Shown one piece after another: positions 35,548-44,943 of a stretch of DNA of 64,000 bases. The notes beneath the pieces were generated by a model. It was given only the letters and a program-made list of their open reading frames with translations. It did not search any database and was not told where the DNA came from. The first letter of the stretch is position 1; each line of letters opens with the position of its first letter. Origin of the DNA: Burkholderiales bacterium (lineage in GTDB: Bacteria > Pseudomonadota > Gammaproteobacteria > Burkholderiales > Nitrosomonadaceae). The translations under genes were made by a program, and so were the position numbers. The stretch lies in the NCBI GenBank assembly GCA_024235735.1, contig JACKLU010000002.1, forward strand, positions 186,001-250,000, in the 5' to 3' direction.

Positions 35548-36936
35548 ATGACCGTAACAAAAAATTCATTTGCTGATCTTGTGCGTATTGAACAACTACG
35601 CAGAATTGAATCTGTTCATACCAAGAAGCTGTCATATACGAGTGTGGCTAATGTGGATAGGTATCCAGTAACCGATTTCAAATATGCTGACTTTACCCAG
35701 CGATTAACACGGCGCGCGGACTTGTTGATACGTGATAATGGTTTGGAAGCGCATATTGCAAAATCGCCACAACAGTTTAATCATGCGAGCAGGATTAGCT
35801 TGATTGTTGCAGTGATTTTCGGTGGCGTAGCTGCCGGTAATGCAGTAAGTGAATCAGATACATTAAATATTTATTGGCTACTTGCGGTATTGTTGGGATT
35901 TAATTTGGTGGCACTAATATTATGGGTTATCGGCATTTCATTGAGACTGCAAAGTCTGAGTAGTGGTGTAGCAGCGCAATTGGTCAGTTGGACGTCCTTT
36001 CGAAAAAAAGATACTGAAGAAACGATTGGATCACTGGCTTCACGTGCCTGGTGGGATAGCTGTTTGACAGGAACGGTCGGGAAATGGCGCATCAGTGTAT
36101 TGACACATAAATTTTGGTTGGCATACCTTATTGCGGGATTGTTGTTGTTAATTTTGCTGATGATGGCTAAACAATACAATTTCATATGGGGAACGACATT
36201 ATTATCTGAAGGCAGCCTGCCAAGGCTGACCGAATTTTTGAGTAGTCCATTGCAGTTTATTGGATTAGAAACCCCTGATAGCCACCAGATTTCAGCCAGC
36301 AGAATGGGAGAGGGCATACAGAATTCAGAAACACGTACAGCCTGGGCTCGATTCTTAATCGGTGCTTTGTTGATCTATGGATTACTGCCTCGCTTGATAG
36401 CGCTCACTTTTTCAGTGGCGATGTTGAGATGGGCTGAGCGAGGTTTTAAGCTGGATTTATATTTACCTTATTATGTTGAGTTACGGCAGCAGTTAATGAC
36501 GCGTAGAACAACTTCGAAAGTTGTTGATGCAGACCCGCTGGCAGGCATAGAACCGACACAGATTGTTCAGCCTCGTCAGACATATCTTCTTCCAGCTGGG
36601 GCGCATGCATTGGGAATAGAGCTGGATGATCAAGCATGCTGGCCTGAAGCTCTTTCTTGTCAATACAATATTGTGGACATGCAGTCTTTGGCGGAAGCTG
36701 TCGAGTATGTGAAAAAGCTGGAAGGAGCACTTGTCATTGGTGTCGCGGCTAATCGCTTACCGGATCGAGGTATTCAACGCATGATTGCCGATTTGCTTGC
36801 TGTTACGCATTCTACGCCTTGGTTATTGTTGCTCAATAAAAATCCTGCTGTGCCTGTTGCTGAAGGTCGTGAAATGGCCTGGTTTCGTCTGGCGGAAAAC
36901 TGCCGCATTCCGGCTGAGCACGTGATTACGACCTAG
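35548..36936 (+). CDS. DUF2868 membrane protein
   Basis: A 462-aa membrane protein of unknown function, recognised as the DUF2868 type by its context and layout. A charged N-terminal region of about 85 residues is followed by membrane segments near residues 85-140 (ISLIVAVIFGGVAAG, LLAVLLGFNLVALILWVIGI), at 195-220, and at about 270-295. The C-terminal part is soluble with alternating strands. The ATG at 35548 is chosen; a GTG at 35518 would add ten residues. The GTPase gene begins 6 bp after the stop, the standard pairing for this family. Confidence 0.75.
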   Translation: MTVTKNSFADLVRIEQLRRIESVHTKKLSYTSVANVDRYPVTDFKYADFTQRLTRRADLLIRDNGLEAHIAKSPQQFNHASRISLIVAVIFGGVAAGNAVSESDTLNIYWLLAVLLGFNLVALILWVIGISLRLQSLSSGVAAQLVSWTSFRKKDTEETIGSLASRAWWDSCLTGTVGKWRISVLTHKFWLAYLIAGLLLLILLMMAKQYNFIWGTTLLSEGSLPRLTEFLSSPLQFIGLETPDSHQISASRMGEGIQNSETRTAWARFLIGALLIYGLLPRLIALTFSVAMLRWAERGFKLDLYLPYYVELRQQLMTRRTTSKVVDADPLAGIEPTQIVQPRQTYLLPAGAHALGIELDDQACWPEALSCQYNIVDMQSLAEAVEYVKKLEGALVIGVAANRLPDRGIQRMIADLLAVTHSTPWLLLLNKNPAVPVAEGREMAWFRLAENCRIPAEHVITT

Positions 36937-36942
36937 AAGGTT

Positions 36943-38361
36943 ATGAACAAATCTTTCTCATTCTCCGATGCGCCGACTTTACTCAATATTGCTGTGGTGG
37001 GGCATACCAATACAGGAAAAACATCGCTGATTCGCACAATGCTGCGTAGCAGCGAATTCGGCGAGGTTGAAGATGCCGCAGGCACCACACGACATGTTGA
37101 GCAGGCAACTATCTCTGCAGGCGATATTCCGATACTTAATTTGCATGATACGCCAGGACTGGAAGATACGCTTGCATTGCACGCCTACTTGAAATACGCA
37201 AGCACTCAATCTCGATCAGTGTCACCTGTAAAAATTTTGGAGGATTTTGTTGCCAATATTTCGCTTCATGATCCATTGGAGCAGGAGGCTAAAGTCATTC
37301 GCCAGGTTTTGCGAAGCGACGTGTTGCTTTATATTATCGATGTAAGAGAGCCTTTACTGGAGAAATACCGTGTCGAACTTGAAATATTGACACGTTCGGC
37401 AAAGCCAATTATTCCGGTTTTTAATTTTGTTGCCGGACATGAACAGGAACTGTCACGCTGGCGCGAACGGCTGGCGACTTACAATATTCATGCGACACTG
37501 GAGTTCGATACTGTAGCCTTTACGTTCGAAGCAGAGAAACGGCTTTATCAGAAGATCCAGACATTGGTTGAAAAACATTATCATAACCTGCAATTGCTGA
37601 TTGATTATCGTGGCAAAGTCTGGAAACAGCTTTGTTTGTCGGGCGCCAAGCGAATAGCGGAATTGATTGTCAGTGTGGCATGTTACCGTGAAAGCAAAAA
37701 TTCGCATAATAGTCAGATAACTGAATCGTTAAATGAAAATCGCATACGCGATTATGTACGAAAAGCGGAACAAGAATGCCTTCATGATTTGCTGAAAATT
37801 TTTAATTTTTCAGAGAAAGATGTTGCGATTCAAAAAATCCCTGTTCACGACGGTCATTGGGAGTTGGATATTTTTGCTCCTGGTATTTTAAAAGCATATG
37901 GACTTGACGTTGGTAGTGCAGCGGCAAAAGGTGCGGCGGCAGGCGCTGGTATTGATCTTATGGTCGGCGGTTTGAGTCTGGGAGCAGCCAGTGCACTAGG
38001 AGCGCTGGCTGGTGCCGGATGGTCTACTTTCAGACGTTATGGTGATGAAATAAAGGCAAAATTACAGGGCGCCAAATGGCTTTGTGTAGATGAAAGCACA
38101 CTGCAAATATTATATTTTCGTCAAAAACAGCTGTTGGAAAAACTGATGCACAGAGGTCATGCCGCTAACAATACCATGCAGATCGAAACACCTGAGAAAC
38201 TACAATTACCCGCCGACTGGGTGAGTCTTATCAGTACGTTGCGACAGAATCCAGTCTGGCGCGATTCAACGCCTTCGCGCTATACGCATAAACAATATCA
38301 GGAAATTGAAAACAGACTGATAACTGCAATTCTTGGTGATCAGATGTCTGCTAGGCTATAA
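36943..38361 (+). CDS. GTPase with DUF3482 C-terminal domain
   Basis: A 472-aa Era/MnmE-like GTPase. G1 is VVGHTNTGKTSLIRTML, the switch region AGTTRHVEQ carries the G2 Thr, and G3 is LHDTPGLEDTLA; a classical NKxD motif is replaced by VFNFVAG. The C-terminal DUF3482 half has a glycine/alanine-rich hydrophobic segment (about residues 320-360, KGAAAGAGIDLMVGGLSLGA) that could insert in membrane. It is transcribed with the DUF2868 gene. Function is unknown; the pair suggests a GTP-controlled membrane process. Confidence 0.85.
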   Translation: MNKSFSFSDAPTLLNIAVVGHTNTGKTSLIRTMLRSSEFGEVEDAAGTTRHVEQATISAGDIPILNLHDTPGLEDTLALHAYLKYASTQSRSVSPVKILEDFVANISLHDPLEQEAKVIRQVLRSDVLLYIIDVREPLLEKYRVELEILTRSAKPIIPVFNFVAGHEQELSRWRERLATYNIHATLEFDTVAFTFEAEKRLYQKIQTLVEKHYHNLQLLIDYRGKVWKQLCLSGAKRIAELIVSVACYRESKNSHNSQITESLNENRIRDYVRKAEQECLHDLLKIFNFSEKDVAIQKIPVHDGHWELDIFAPGILKAYGLDVGSAAAKGAAAGAGIDLMVGGLSLGAASALGALAGAGWSTFRRYGDEIKAKLQGAKWLCVDESTLQILYFRQKQLLEKLMHRGHAANNTMQIETPEKLQLPADWVSLISTLRQNPVWRDSTPSRYTHKQYQEIENRLITAILGDQMSARL

Positions 38362-38555
38362 GCATCTAATTTAAAATAGCTAAGATTGTTTTTTCTTCTT
38401 TTCAGCTTGTTACAAATTTTTTCTTTTCTACCTCTGGATTGCTTGTACTAAGTTATCTGCTACAAGCTGCCGTTTGTGTAAGCAATTTATCAAAATCGTA
38501 AATAATCGATTTTATTCAATGCTATTGATATTTCCCCGTTTTTTAAGGAGTAATT

Positions 38556-39791
38556 ATGGGAGCTGTTACGGCAAGTCCAGAGAAAAAAGGAAAAGAAGTC
38601 AAAGAGGTAAGCTTCTTGTGGGAAGGAAAAGATAAGAACGGCAAGCAGCTGAAAGGAGAAATGCGAGCAGCCGGAACGGTTGTTGTCACTTCATCGTTGC
38701 GTCGCCAGGGTATTCGTGTGACGAAAGTAAAGGAGGTCAGTCAATCTGGTGGAAAGGTGACCGATAAGGACATCACGTTATTTACCCGGCAACTTGCGAC
38801 AATGATGAAGTCTGGAGTACCTTTATTGCAGGCTTTTGATATAGTCGGAAAGGGACATAGTAACAGAGCGTTAAGCAAATTATTGATGGATATTAAAACA
38901 GATGTGGAAACCGGCAGTAACCTGGCTGATGCATTCCGAAAATATCCACTTTATTTTGATAATCTTTTCTGTAATTTGGTGGGTGCTGGTGAAGCTGCGG
39001 GTATCCTGGACACATTACTTGATCGCCTTGCGACTTACAAGGAAAAAATCCAGGCTATCAAGGGGAAAATCAAGTCAGCTTTGTTTTACCCGCTATCTAT
39101 CATCGTTGTCGCATTTGTCATTACTGCTGTAATGATGATCTTTGTTATCCCCTCATTTAAAGATTTATTCGACAATTTCGGTGCTGATTTACCTGCGCCT
39201 ACCCTTTTCATCATGACGATTTCCGATTTTTTCGTTGATTATTGGTGGGCTATATTTGGTTGTCTAGGCGGTAGTATTTATGCCTTTCTATATACTTGGA
39301 AGCGCTCGGTAGCTTTGCAGCGTATTATGGATAGGATGATGCTGAAGCTACCTGTTTTCGGTGAAGTAATCAGAAAGGCGACTATTGCACGCTGGTCAAG
39401 AACACTTTCTACCATGTTTGCCGCAGGCGTTCCTCTCGTTGAATCATTGGATTCTGTCGCGGGAGCCTGCGGAAACTATATTTATTTTGAAGCCACTAAG
39501 AAAATTCAGGTTGATGTGAGTGTTGGGAATACTTTGACTTCATCAATGGTAAATACTGAGTTATTTCCAAATATGGTGATACAAATGGTCGCCATTGGTG
39601 AAGAAGCGGGATCTCTGGATGCCATGTTAAGCAAAATCGCAGATTTCTTTGAAGCGGAAGTTGATGATGCCGTCGAGGCACTTTCCAGTTTGATGGAACC
39701 CTTGATAATGGTTGTGCTCGGTACGCTCATTGGTGGTATGGTTGTTGCTATGTATCTGCCTATCTTTAAAATGGGGATGGCTGTCGGTTAG
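38556..39791 (+). CDS. pilC: Type IV pilus inner-membrane platform protein PilC
   Basis: A type II secretion F-family protein of 411 aa that forms the inner-membrane platform of the type IV pilus. It has a short N-terminal domain (FLWEGKDKNGKQLKGEMRA), then two repeated GspF domains (FTRQLATMMKSGVPLLQAFD and ARWSRTLSTMFAAGVPLVES). Three membrane segments are visible (about residues 180-205, 225-245 and 380-405). An AAGGAG ribosome binding site precedes the ATG. pilB, which usually comes first, is not here. pilD and coaE follow. Confidence 0.95.
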   Translation: MGAVTASPEKKGKEVKEVSFLWEGKDKNGKQLKGEMRAAGTVVVTSSLRRQGIRVTKVKEVSQSGGKVTDKDITLFTRQLATMMKSGVPLLQAFDIVGKGHSNRALSKLLMDIKTDVETGSNLADAFRKYPLYFDNLFCNLVGAGEAAGILDTLLDRLATYKEKIQAIKGKIKSALFYPLSIIVVAFVITAVMMIFVIPSFKDLFDNFGADLPAPTLFIMTISDFFVDYWWAIFGCLGGSIYAFLYTWKRSVALQRIMDRMMLKLPVFGEVIRKATIARWSRTLSTMFAAGVPLVESLDSVAGACGNYIYFEATKKIQVDVSVGNTLTSSMVNTELFPNMVIQMVAIGEEAGSLDAMLSKIADFFEAEVDDAVEALSSLMEPLIMVVLGTLIGGMVVAMYLPIFKMGMAVG

Positions 39792-39864
39792 ATTGCACTG
39801 GCAAAGTATTAATTGGATACTTTCTTTTATCTGCGAACCAAGGTTACAATTCCTCGTCTGCAGA

Positions 39865-39896
39865 CCGTTTCAGGGAAACGGATCACATTTTTCTAA
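39865..39896 (+). terminator. Possible attenuating hairpin between pilC and pilD
   Basis: CCGTTTC (39865-39871) pairs with GAAACGG (39875-39881) around a 3-base loop, followed by ATCACATTTTTC. The stem is short and the T-run weak, so it may only reduce read-through into pilD and coaE. Confidence 0.4.
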
Positions 39897-39911
39897 TATT
39901 TAATCAGAAAT

Positions 39912-40772
39912 ATGTTCATACTTGATCAAATGCAGGATTCGATCGGTTATTTGATTGCTGTTGTTACTATCGTCGGTTTGATGGTTGGCAGTTTTCTAAA
40001 TGTTGTTATATATCGCCTGCCTAAAATGATAGAGAGAAGCTGGCGTTTGCAATGTGCAGAATTGCGCGGAGAGCCAGTCGAGACAATTCCGGCTTTTAAT
40101 ATTGCTATACCACGTTCGGAATGCCCCAGCTGTCAGCATCGCATTACAATTTGGGAGAATATTCCGATTCTGAGTTATATTTTTCTCAGGGGACGTTGTT
40201 CGGAGTGTCAATTCCCGATTTCAATCCGCTATCCGTTTGTTGAAGCATTTACTGCAATATCGAGCGGTTTTGTCGCCTGGCATTTTGGGTTTGGGTGGTT
40301 ACTGTTAGCTGCACTCATTTTTGTCTGGGCGCTTATTGCGCTTGCAGCGATAGATATTGAAACCCAATTATTACCGGATGATATAACGTTACCGTTAGTG
40401 TGGCTTGGGATTCTTGTCAACATGAATAACGGCTTTACTGATTTGCATTCGTCAGTGATCGGTGCGATTGTCGGTTACTTATCATTATGGGTGATTTACT
40501 GGATTTTTAAGTTAATTACTGGTAAGGAAGGTATGGGTTATGGAGACTTTAAACTATTAGCTGCTATTGGTGCATGGCTTGGATGGAGTGTTTTACCACT
40601 GGTAATATTGCTTTCATCACTTGTTGGTGGAATGGTGGGTGTGGGGCTCATTATTATTTCCAAACGCAATAAAAATACCATGATTCCTTTCGGACCTTAT
40701 CTTGCAGGTGGTGCGGTGATCGCTTTGGTGTGGGGGCAAAGTATCACTCATGCTTATTTTGGTTTATTCTAA
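39912..40772 (+). CDS. pilD: Prepilin peptidase / N-methyltransferase PilD
   Basis: An inner-membrane aspartic protease that cleaves and N-methylates type IV pilins and pseudopilins. The N-terminal methylase loop holds two CxxC pairs (CPSCQHR and CSECQFP). The peptidase Asp residues are in AAIDIETQLLPDD and GMGYGDFKLLAAIGAWLG (GxGD). About seven to eight membrane segments are visible, and the length of 286 aa is normal. It follows pilC by about 120 bp and precedes coaE, the canonical pilBCD-coaE order minus pilB. Confidence 0.96.
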   Translation: MFILDQMQDSIGYLIAVVTIVGLMVGSFLNVVIYRLPKMIERSWRLQCAELRGEPVETIPAFNIAIPRSECPSCQHRITIWENIPILSYIFLRGRCSECQFPISIRYPFVEAFTAISSGFVAWHFGFGWLLLAALIFVWALIALAAIDIETQLLPDDITLPLVWLGILVNMNNGFTDLHSSVIGAIVGYLSLWVIYWIFKLITGKEGMGYGDFKLLAAIGAWLGWSVLPLVILLSSLVGGMVGVGLIIISKRNKNTMIPFGPYLAGGAVIALVWGQSITHAYFGLF

Positions 40773-40790
40773 TTTTCTGTGCGTGGCCGA

Positions 40791-41417
40791 ATGACTTTGG
40801 TTGTTGGTTTAACAGGTGGAATCGGTTGTGGAAAGTCAAGTGCGTGTAAAATTTTTACCGAACTTGGTGTCGATGTAATAGATACTGATAAGATTTCGCA
40901 TGAATTAACACAATATAATGGTGCAGCAATACCGGTGATTCGCAGTCAATTTGGTGAAGAATACATTACTGCTGATGGTATGCTTGACAGGACTAGAATG
41001 CGCAGACTGGTTTTTACAGACAGCAATTGTCGTGTCAAACTTGAAGCACTGCTTCATCCGCTCATACTGGAGATAGTCACAAAACGTATTTCGTGTTGCA
41101 AATCGCCGTATGTGATCATTGCGGTTCCATTGCTCCTTGAAACAAATGATTATGGCCATTTGATCAATCGTATTCTGGTGATAGATTGCGATGAACGGCT
41201 GCAGATTATGCGTGCAATGACGCGCAGTCATCTCAGTGTGGAGGAGGTCAAGGCGATTATGACTGTGCAGCTCAAGCGAGAGCAGCGTTTGGAAAAGGCT
41301 GATGATATTATTGTCAATAATGACGATATGCATTGTTTAAGAGAACAGGTAGTGCGTATGCATCGAAATTATATTGATTTGTCATCTTTGACTGGAAATA
41401 GTAAGTTAGAAAAATAA
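40791..41417 (+). CDS. coaE: Dephospho-CoA kinase
   Basis: It phosphorylates the ribose 3'-OH of dephospho-CoA in the last step of CoA synthesis. The P-loop is VGLTGGIGCGKSS at the N terminus, followed by DVIDTDKISHELT with the catalytic Asp, the LHPLI motif and VPLLLETNDY. The ATG at 40791 gives 208 aa; a GTG at 40779 is a less likely alternative. It is placed after pilD, as in many proteobacteria. Confidence 0.95.
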   Translation: MTLVVGLTGGIGCGKSSACKIFTELGVDVIDTDKISHELTQYNGAAIPVIRSQFGEEYITADGMLDRTRMRRLVFTDSNCRVKLEALLHPLILEIVTKRISCCKSPYVIIAVPLLLETNDYGHLINRILVIDCDERLQIMRAMTRSHLSVEEVKAIMTVQLKREQRLEKADDIIVNNDDMHCLREQVVRMHRNYIDLSSLTGNSKLEK

Positions 41418-41496
41418 CTTGATTCGATAGTAATATTTATAGTAAAAGAAAAAGAGGGTTTATACTTTTACATATTCAAAATAAATAATTTCCTGT

Positions 41497-42111
41497 ATGA
41501 CATTGAGACAGAGTCTTATGGTGAAAAAACCTTGTATGATCATGCGAAATTTTGTTCTATTATCGCAAAGCATGACGAAGCCAGATATGCCAGCTTCAGA
41601 AAAGGAGGGCAGAGCTTTAAAGCTTTTCATACTTGTTGTTTTTATTGCAATCTTTTTCACGGGGTGTTCCACGCCATTCAGGGCGCCTACACCAACCATA
41701 AAGCAAACCCCGGAGATCAGTGCGCATCCAAACGTTAATGCATCTTATAATAAGGCGTATACGGTTAAAGGCAAAACCTATTATCCAATGCGAACAGCAG
41801 TAGGTTATAGAGAAACGGGAATTGCTTCATGGTATGGATCGGAATCCGGTAATCGTACGGCGATGGGAACACGTTTTAATCCACAAGGCATAACTGCAGC
41901 GCATAAAACGCTTCCCTTGCCGACCAAGGTAAAAGTTACCAATCTACGGAATGGACGATCTGTTGTTGTAACAGTAAACGATCGTGGCCCCTTCACAAAG
42001 AATCGATTAATTGATCTCTCGCATGGTGCCGCAAAAAAAATTGGCTTGGACAAACAAGGGGTGACCAAAGTGAGAATAGAATATATTGAAGCAGTGGCCA
42101 GCAATCCCTGA
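41497..42111 (+). CDS. rlpA: RlpA-type septal ring lytic transglycosylase lipoprotein
   Basis: An outer-membrane lipoprotein that cleaves naked peptidoglycan strands. A hydrophobic stretch KLFILVVFIAIFF ends in the lipobox FTGCS. The double-psi beta-barrel domain follows: GIASWYGSESG, FNPQGITAAHKTLPLPTKV, VTNLRNGRSVVVTVNDRGPF and RLIDLSHGAAKKIGL. There is no SPOR domain. The start is uncertain: the frame opens at 41497, but a signal peptide starting at the ATG near 41569 or 41587 (just before AAAAGGAGG) would have a more usual length; no start codon lies right after that AGGAGG. Confidence 0.88.
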   Translation: MTLRQSLMVKKPCMIMRNFVLLSQSMTKPDMPASEKEGRALKLFILVVFIAIFFTGCSTPFRAPTPTIKQTPEISAHPNVNASYNKAYTVKGKTYYPMRTAVGYRETGIASWYGSESGNRTAMGTRFNPQGITAAHKTLPLPTKVKVTNLRNGRSVVVTVNDRGPFTKNRLIDLSHGAAKKIGLDKQGVTKVRIEYIEAVASNP

Positions 42112-42286
42112 CTAATGGAGCCGGACAGTCTTCTAATTTATTGAAAGAGTTTCTTTACTGATTGGTCTGTTTGGTTCTTGTGACGTGATCAATTTGCGCC
42201 GCATTTGACAATGCCTGAATTGGCTAAGTTTTCATGTAAGTCAAGTCAGTATGCCGAGATTGCACTAATCAATAAATTGCCAGAGG

Positions 42287-43387
42287 CTACTTTGAAACAT
42301 CAAGCATTCTATCCAGCGCGAGCTTTGCAAATGCTGCCTCATGTGCTGGCACCCGAATACGATTGACAACTGTACCACTGGCAAGATTTTCCATCGCCCA
42401 GGCTAGATGTTGTGGATCAATGCGAGCCATAGTTGAGCACATGCATACGAGGGGTGACATAAAATGTACAAATTTTCCTTGCGATTTGAATTCCTCTGCT
42501 ATTCGGCTGACCAGATTAAGTTCCGTTCCAACCAGCCAGCGCGTGCCTTCATCAGCCTCTGCGATGGTTCGGATAATATACTCGGTTGAGCCTACGTAAT
42601 CGGAATTACTGCAAACTTCAAAACTGCATTCAGGGTGTGATATGACAATGCCTTCGGGATATTTGTTGCGAAAGCGAATGATATGCTGTGGCTGAAACAT
42701 CTGATGCACTGAGCAATGACCTTTCCACAACAGAATTTTGGCTTTTTTGATCTGTTCAGGTGTCAATCCACCCATCGGTTCGTCAAAATCCCAAATCACC
42801 ATTTCTTCTAGTGGTATGCCACGTTGATAGCCGCTCCAACGTCCAAGATGCTGATCTGGGAGAAACAGGACTTTCTCACGTTGGCGAAATGACCATTCGA
42901 GAATTTTTCCTGCGTTACTCGACGTGCAAACAATGCCGCCATGCTCACCGCAAAATGCCTTGATATCCGCTGCAGAATTGATGTAAGTAACCGGCGTCAC
43001 AACTTCGTCCGGTTGCAGTATTTCACTTAACTCGCGCCAGGCGCGCTCAACCTTGGCCAGACTGGCCATGTCGGCCATTGAGCAACCCGCCGCCATATCG
43101 GGCAGGATAACGGTCTGTTCGTTGCTGGATAAGATATCAGCCACTTCAGCCATAAAATGCACACCACAAAACACCAGATAATCCGCATTTGTTTGTGACG
43201 CCTGAAAAGCAAGCTTAAGTGAGTCACCAGTCAAGTCGGCATGACGATAGACATCCGCGCGCTGATAGTGATGTGCCAAAATAACAGCGCGATTTCCCAA
43301 AACGTGTTTTGCTGAATGTATGCGTTCTGCACAAGCTTCGTCTTGTATATGGCTGAAATTTTCAAAATCTATCGTTTCTACCCGCAT
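42287..43387 (-). CDS. nadA: Quinolinate synthase A
   Basis: NadA condenses iminoaspartate with dihydroxyacetone phosphate to quinolinate, the first committed intermediate of NAD. The three cysteine ligands of its [4Fe-4S] cluster lie in CGVHFMAEVAD, SHPECSFEV and the C-terminal MSPLVCMCSTM. Substrate motifs are ILAHHYQRADV, DMAAGCSMADMA and VTYINSAADIKAFC. The 366-aa length is typical of the long form. It lies on the minus strand, convergent with rlpA; about 175 bp between them hold no gene. Neither nadB nor nadC is adjacent. Confidence 0.96.
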   Translation of the reverse strand: MRVETIDFENFSHIQDEACAERIHSAKHVLGNRAVILAHHYQRADVYRHADLTGDSLKLAFQASQTNADYLVFCGVHFMAEVADILSSNEQTVILPDMAAGCSMADMASLAKVERAWRELSEILQPDEVVTPVTYINSAADIKAFCGEHGGIVCTSSNAGKILEWSFRQREKVLFLPDQHLGRWSGYQRGIPLEEMVIWDFDEPMGGLTPEQIKKAKILLWKGHCSVHQMFQPQHIIRFRNKYPEGIVISHPECSFEVCSNSDYVGSTEYIIRTIAEADEGTRWLVGTELNLVSRIAEEFKSQGKFVHFMSPLVCMCSTMARIDPQHLAWAMENLASGTVVNRIRVPAHEAAFAKLALDRMLDVSK

Positions 43388-43806
43388 TGCAATTATCTCT
43401 TTTTATTTAAAAATTTAATCAAAATGATGCGTAGCTGTTTTTCATATTGTGTGTTGGCAAAAAATACCGAGACTGTTAAGCCAATAAAATATCAGGGAGT
43501 GTTAGTAGTAAATTCTTCATATTAAACAGAGGCTACATTAGAAACAATATACTATGGACGTGCTATTGATGAAGTAAGTTCTGCTATAATTTAATATTGA
43601 AGCGATGTATTTTAAAATACATCAGATCATTGTACTAAGGTATCCGCTTTTCATTGGAATTGGAGCCGAGAGTCCTGCGATTGAACCATATCTTTTGCGC
43701 AAAATTGAGATGCCTATTTTAAGTTTAAGCATGAATGATGCGTACCTTACCTTAACAACAAGCCAACACGCGTAAAAAGTGCAAATAAGGATCTATATAA
43801 TACCTG
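43388..43806. promoter_or_regulatory. Divergent promoter region of nadA and the lptC operon with a 20-bp palindrome
   Basis: This gene-free stretch separates nadA (minus) from lptC (plus). An extended -10 TGCTATAAT lies at 43582-43590 without a good -35. A perfect 20-bp palindrome, GATGTATTTT/AAAATACATC, lies at 43604-43623, near the expected transcription start, and could be an operator. A second TATAAT at 43795-43800 is only 6 bp from the lptC ATG and is probably fortuitous. No RNA gene was recognised. Confidence 0.5.
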
Positions 43807-44376
43807 ATGATTCACCGTTCATACTTCAGTTTTACGTTTATTTTGCTGGTCGGGCTTTTTGCGCTGACGGTTTGGCTGGATAAAGTAACTCAGCCTTTGT
43901 CCATGGCGCCTGAACTTGACTTCTATCAGCAGCCGGATTATGTCATTGAGCGTATCGCGGGATTACGGGTAGAGCATGAAAAAAATATTCGCCGCGTTTT
44001 CTACGCAAATAAAACATTTCATTATATCAATCAGGATCTCACACAATTGGAAAGTATACAGTTTATTAACTCCGAGACCGACAAGCCCCCATTTAGAGTG
44101 TTTGCCGATCATGCCGAACTACGTAATCATGGTGAAGATGTTTTTCTGAACGGAAATGTCACGGTAATACGAGGATTAGATGGAGACAAGGCTAAAATCA
44201 CATTAAAGACGGATAAACTGCATCTCCTACCCAATGAAAATAAAGTAAAAACCGACAAATCGGTGATGATATCAAGACTTAACACGACCATACATGCTGT
44301 TGGACTGGAATTGAATAATCAAACCGGAATAGTAGAGCTTTTATCACGTGTACGCGCGGTAGATCAGAAACCATGA
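43807..44376 (+). CDS. lptC: LPS export periplasmic protein LptC
   Basis: A bitopic inner-membrane protein that receives LPS from LptB2FG and passes it to LptA. One N-terminal helix (FTFILLVGLFALTVWLDKVT) precedes a beta-jellyroll domain typical of LptC (YQQPDYVIERIAGLRV, FRVFADHAELRNHGEDVFLNG in part). Length 189 aa. It overlaps lptA by 4 bp. The usual upstream kdsD/kdsC genes are absent here. Confidence 0.92.
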   Translation: MIHRSYFSFTFILLVGLFALTVWLDKVTQPLSMAPELDFYQQPDYVIERIAGLRVEHEKNIRRVFYANKTFHYINQDLTQLESIQFINSETDKPPFRVFADHAELRNHGEDVFLNGNVTVIRGLDGDKAKITLKTDKLHLLPNENKVKTDKSVMISRLNTTIHAVGLELNNQTGIVELLSRVRAVDQKP

Positions 44377-44936
44377 AGCATTCTTATTTTATTTTAGCCG
44401 CGCTCTTTGCTTTCATTACTGGTGATGCTATTGCCGAGCGTGCTGATCGCGACAAACCGGTTTATCTTGAAGCTGATCGTGCAACAGTCGAAGACGTTAA
44501 AAGAAAAGATTCAATGCGCGTCAGTATTTTTACCGGTAATGTTATTTTGACGCAAGGCACGTTGCGTATAACTGCAGACAAAGTGGTGTTAAAAGAGGAT
44601 ATTAATGGTTTTCGTTATGCTACCGCAACAGGTGATCTGGTAACGTTCCGCCAAAAACGCGATGGCGTTGATGAGTATATTGAAGGATGGAGTAAACGTG
44701 TCGAATACGATAACAAATCGGACAAAATTGAATTATTCCGGCAGGCGCGATTGAAGCGCGGTGAGGACGAAGTGAAGGGCGATTATATTTCTTATAACAT
44801 GAACAGCGAATTCTTTCAGGTTATTGGCAGTAATGAGCGCGGCGTTGAGACAGGCGCCGACAATCGTGTCAGAATTATTTTTCAACCCAAAAACAAATCG
44901 AATAGCGCTGTATCAGATACATCTGACGCCGAATAA
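44373..44936 (+). CDS. lptA: LPS transport periplasmic protein LptA
   Basis: LptA forms the periplasmic bridge carrying LPS to LptD. A signal peptide (HSYFILAALFAFITGDAIA) is followed by the beta-jellyroll: KPVYLEADRATVED, IFTGNVILTQGTLRITADKV and FRQKRDGVDEYIEGWSKRVE with YDNKSDKIELFRQARLKR. Length 187 aa. It lies between lptC and lptB; the lptB ATG is 7 bp past its stop. Confidence 0.93.
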   Translation: MKHSYFILAALFAFITGDAIAERADRDKPVYLEADRATVEDVKRKDSMRVSIFTGNVILTQGTLRITADKVVLKEDINGFRYATATGDLVTFRQKRDGVDEYIEGWSKRVEYDNKSDKIELFRQARLKRGEDEVKGDYISYNMNSEFFQVIGSNERGVETGADNRVRIIFQPKNKSNSAVSDTSDAE

Positions 44937-44943
44937 TGCTTTT

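Noticed and set aside
43650..43690. tRNA-like string GGAGCCGAGAGTCCTGCGATTGAACC upstream of lptC (shown in part: GCGATTGAACC)
   Set aside because: No cloverleaf can be drawn and acceptor stem pairing is missing.
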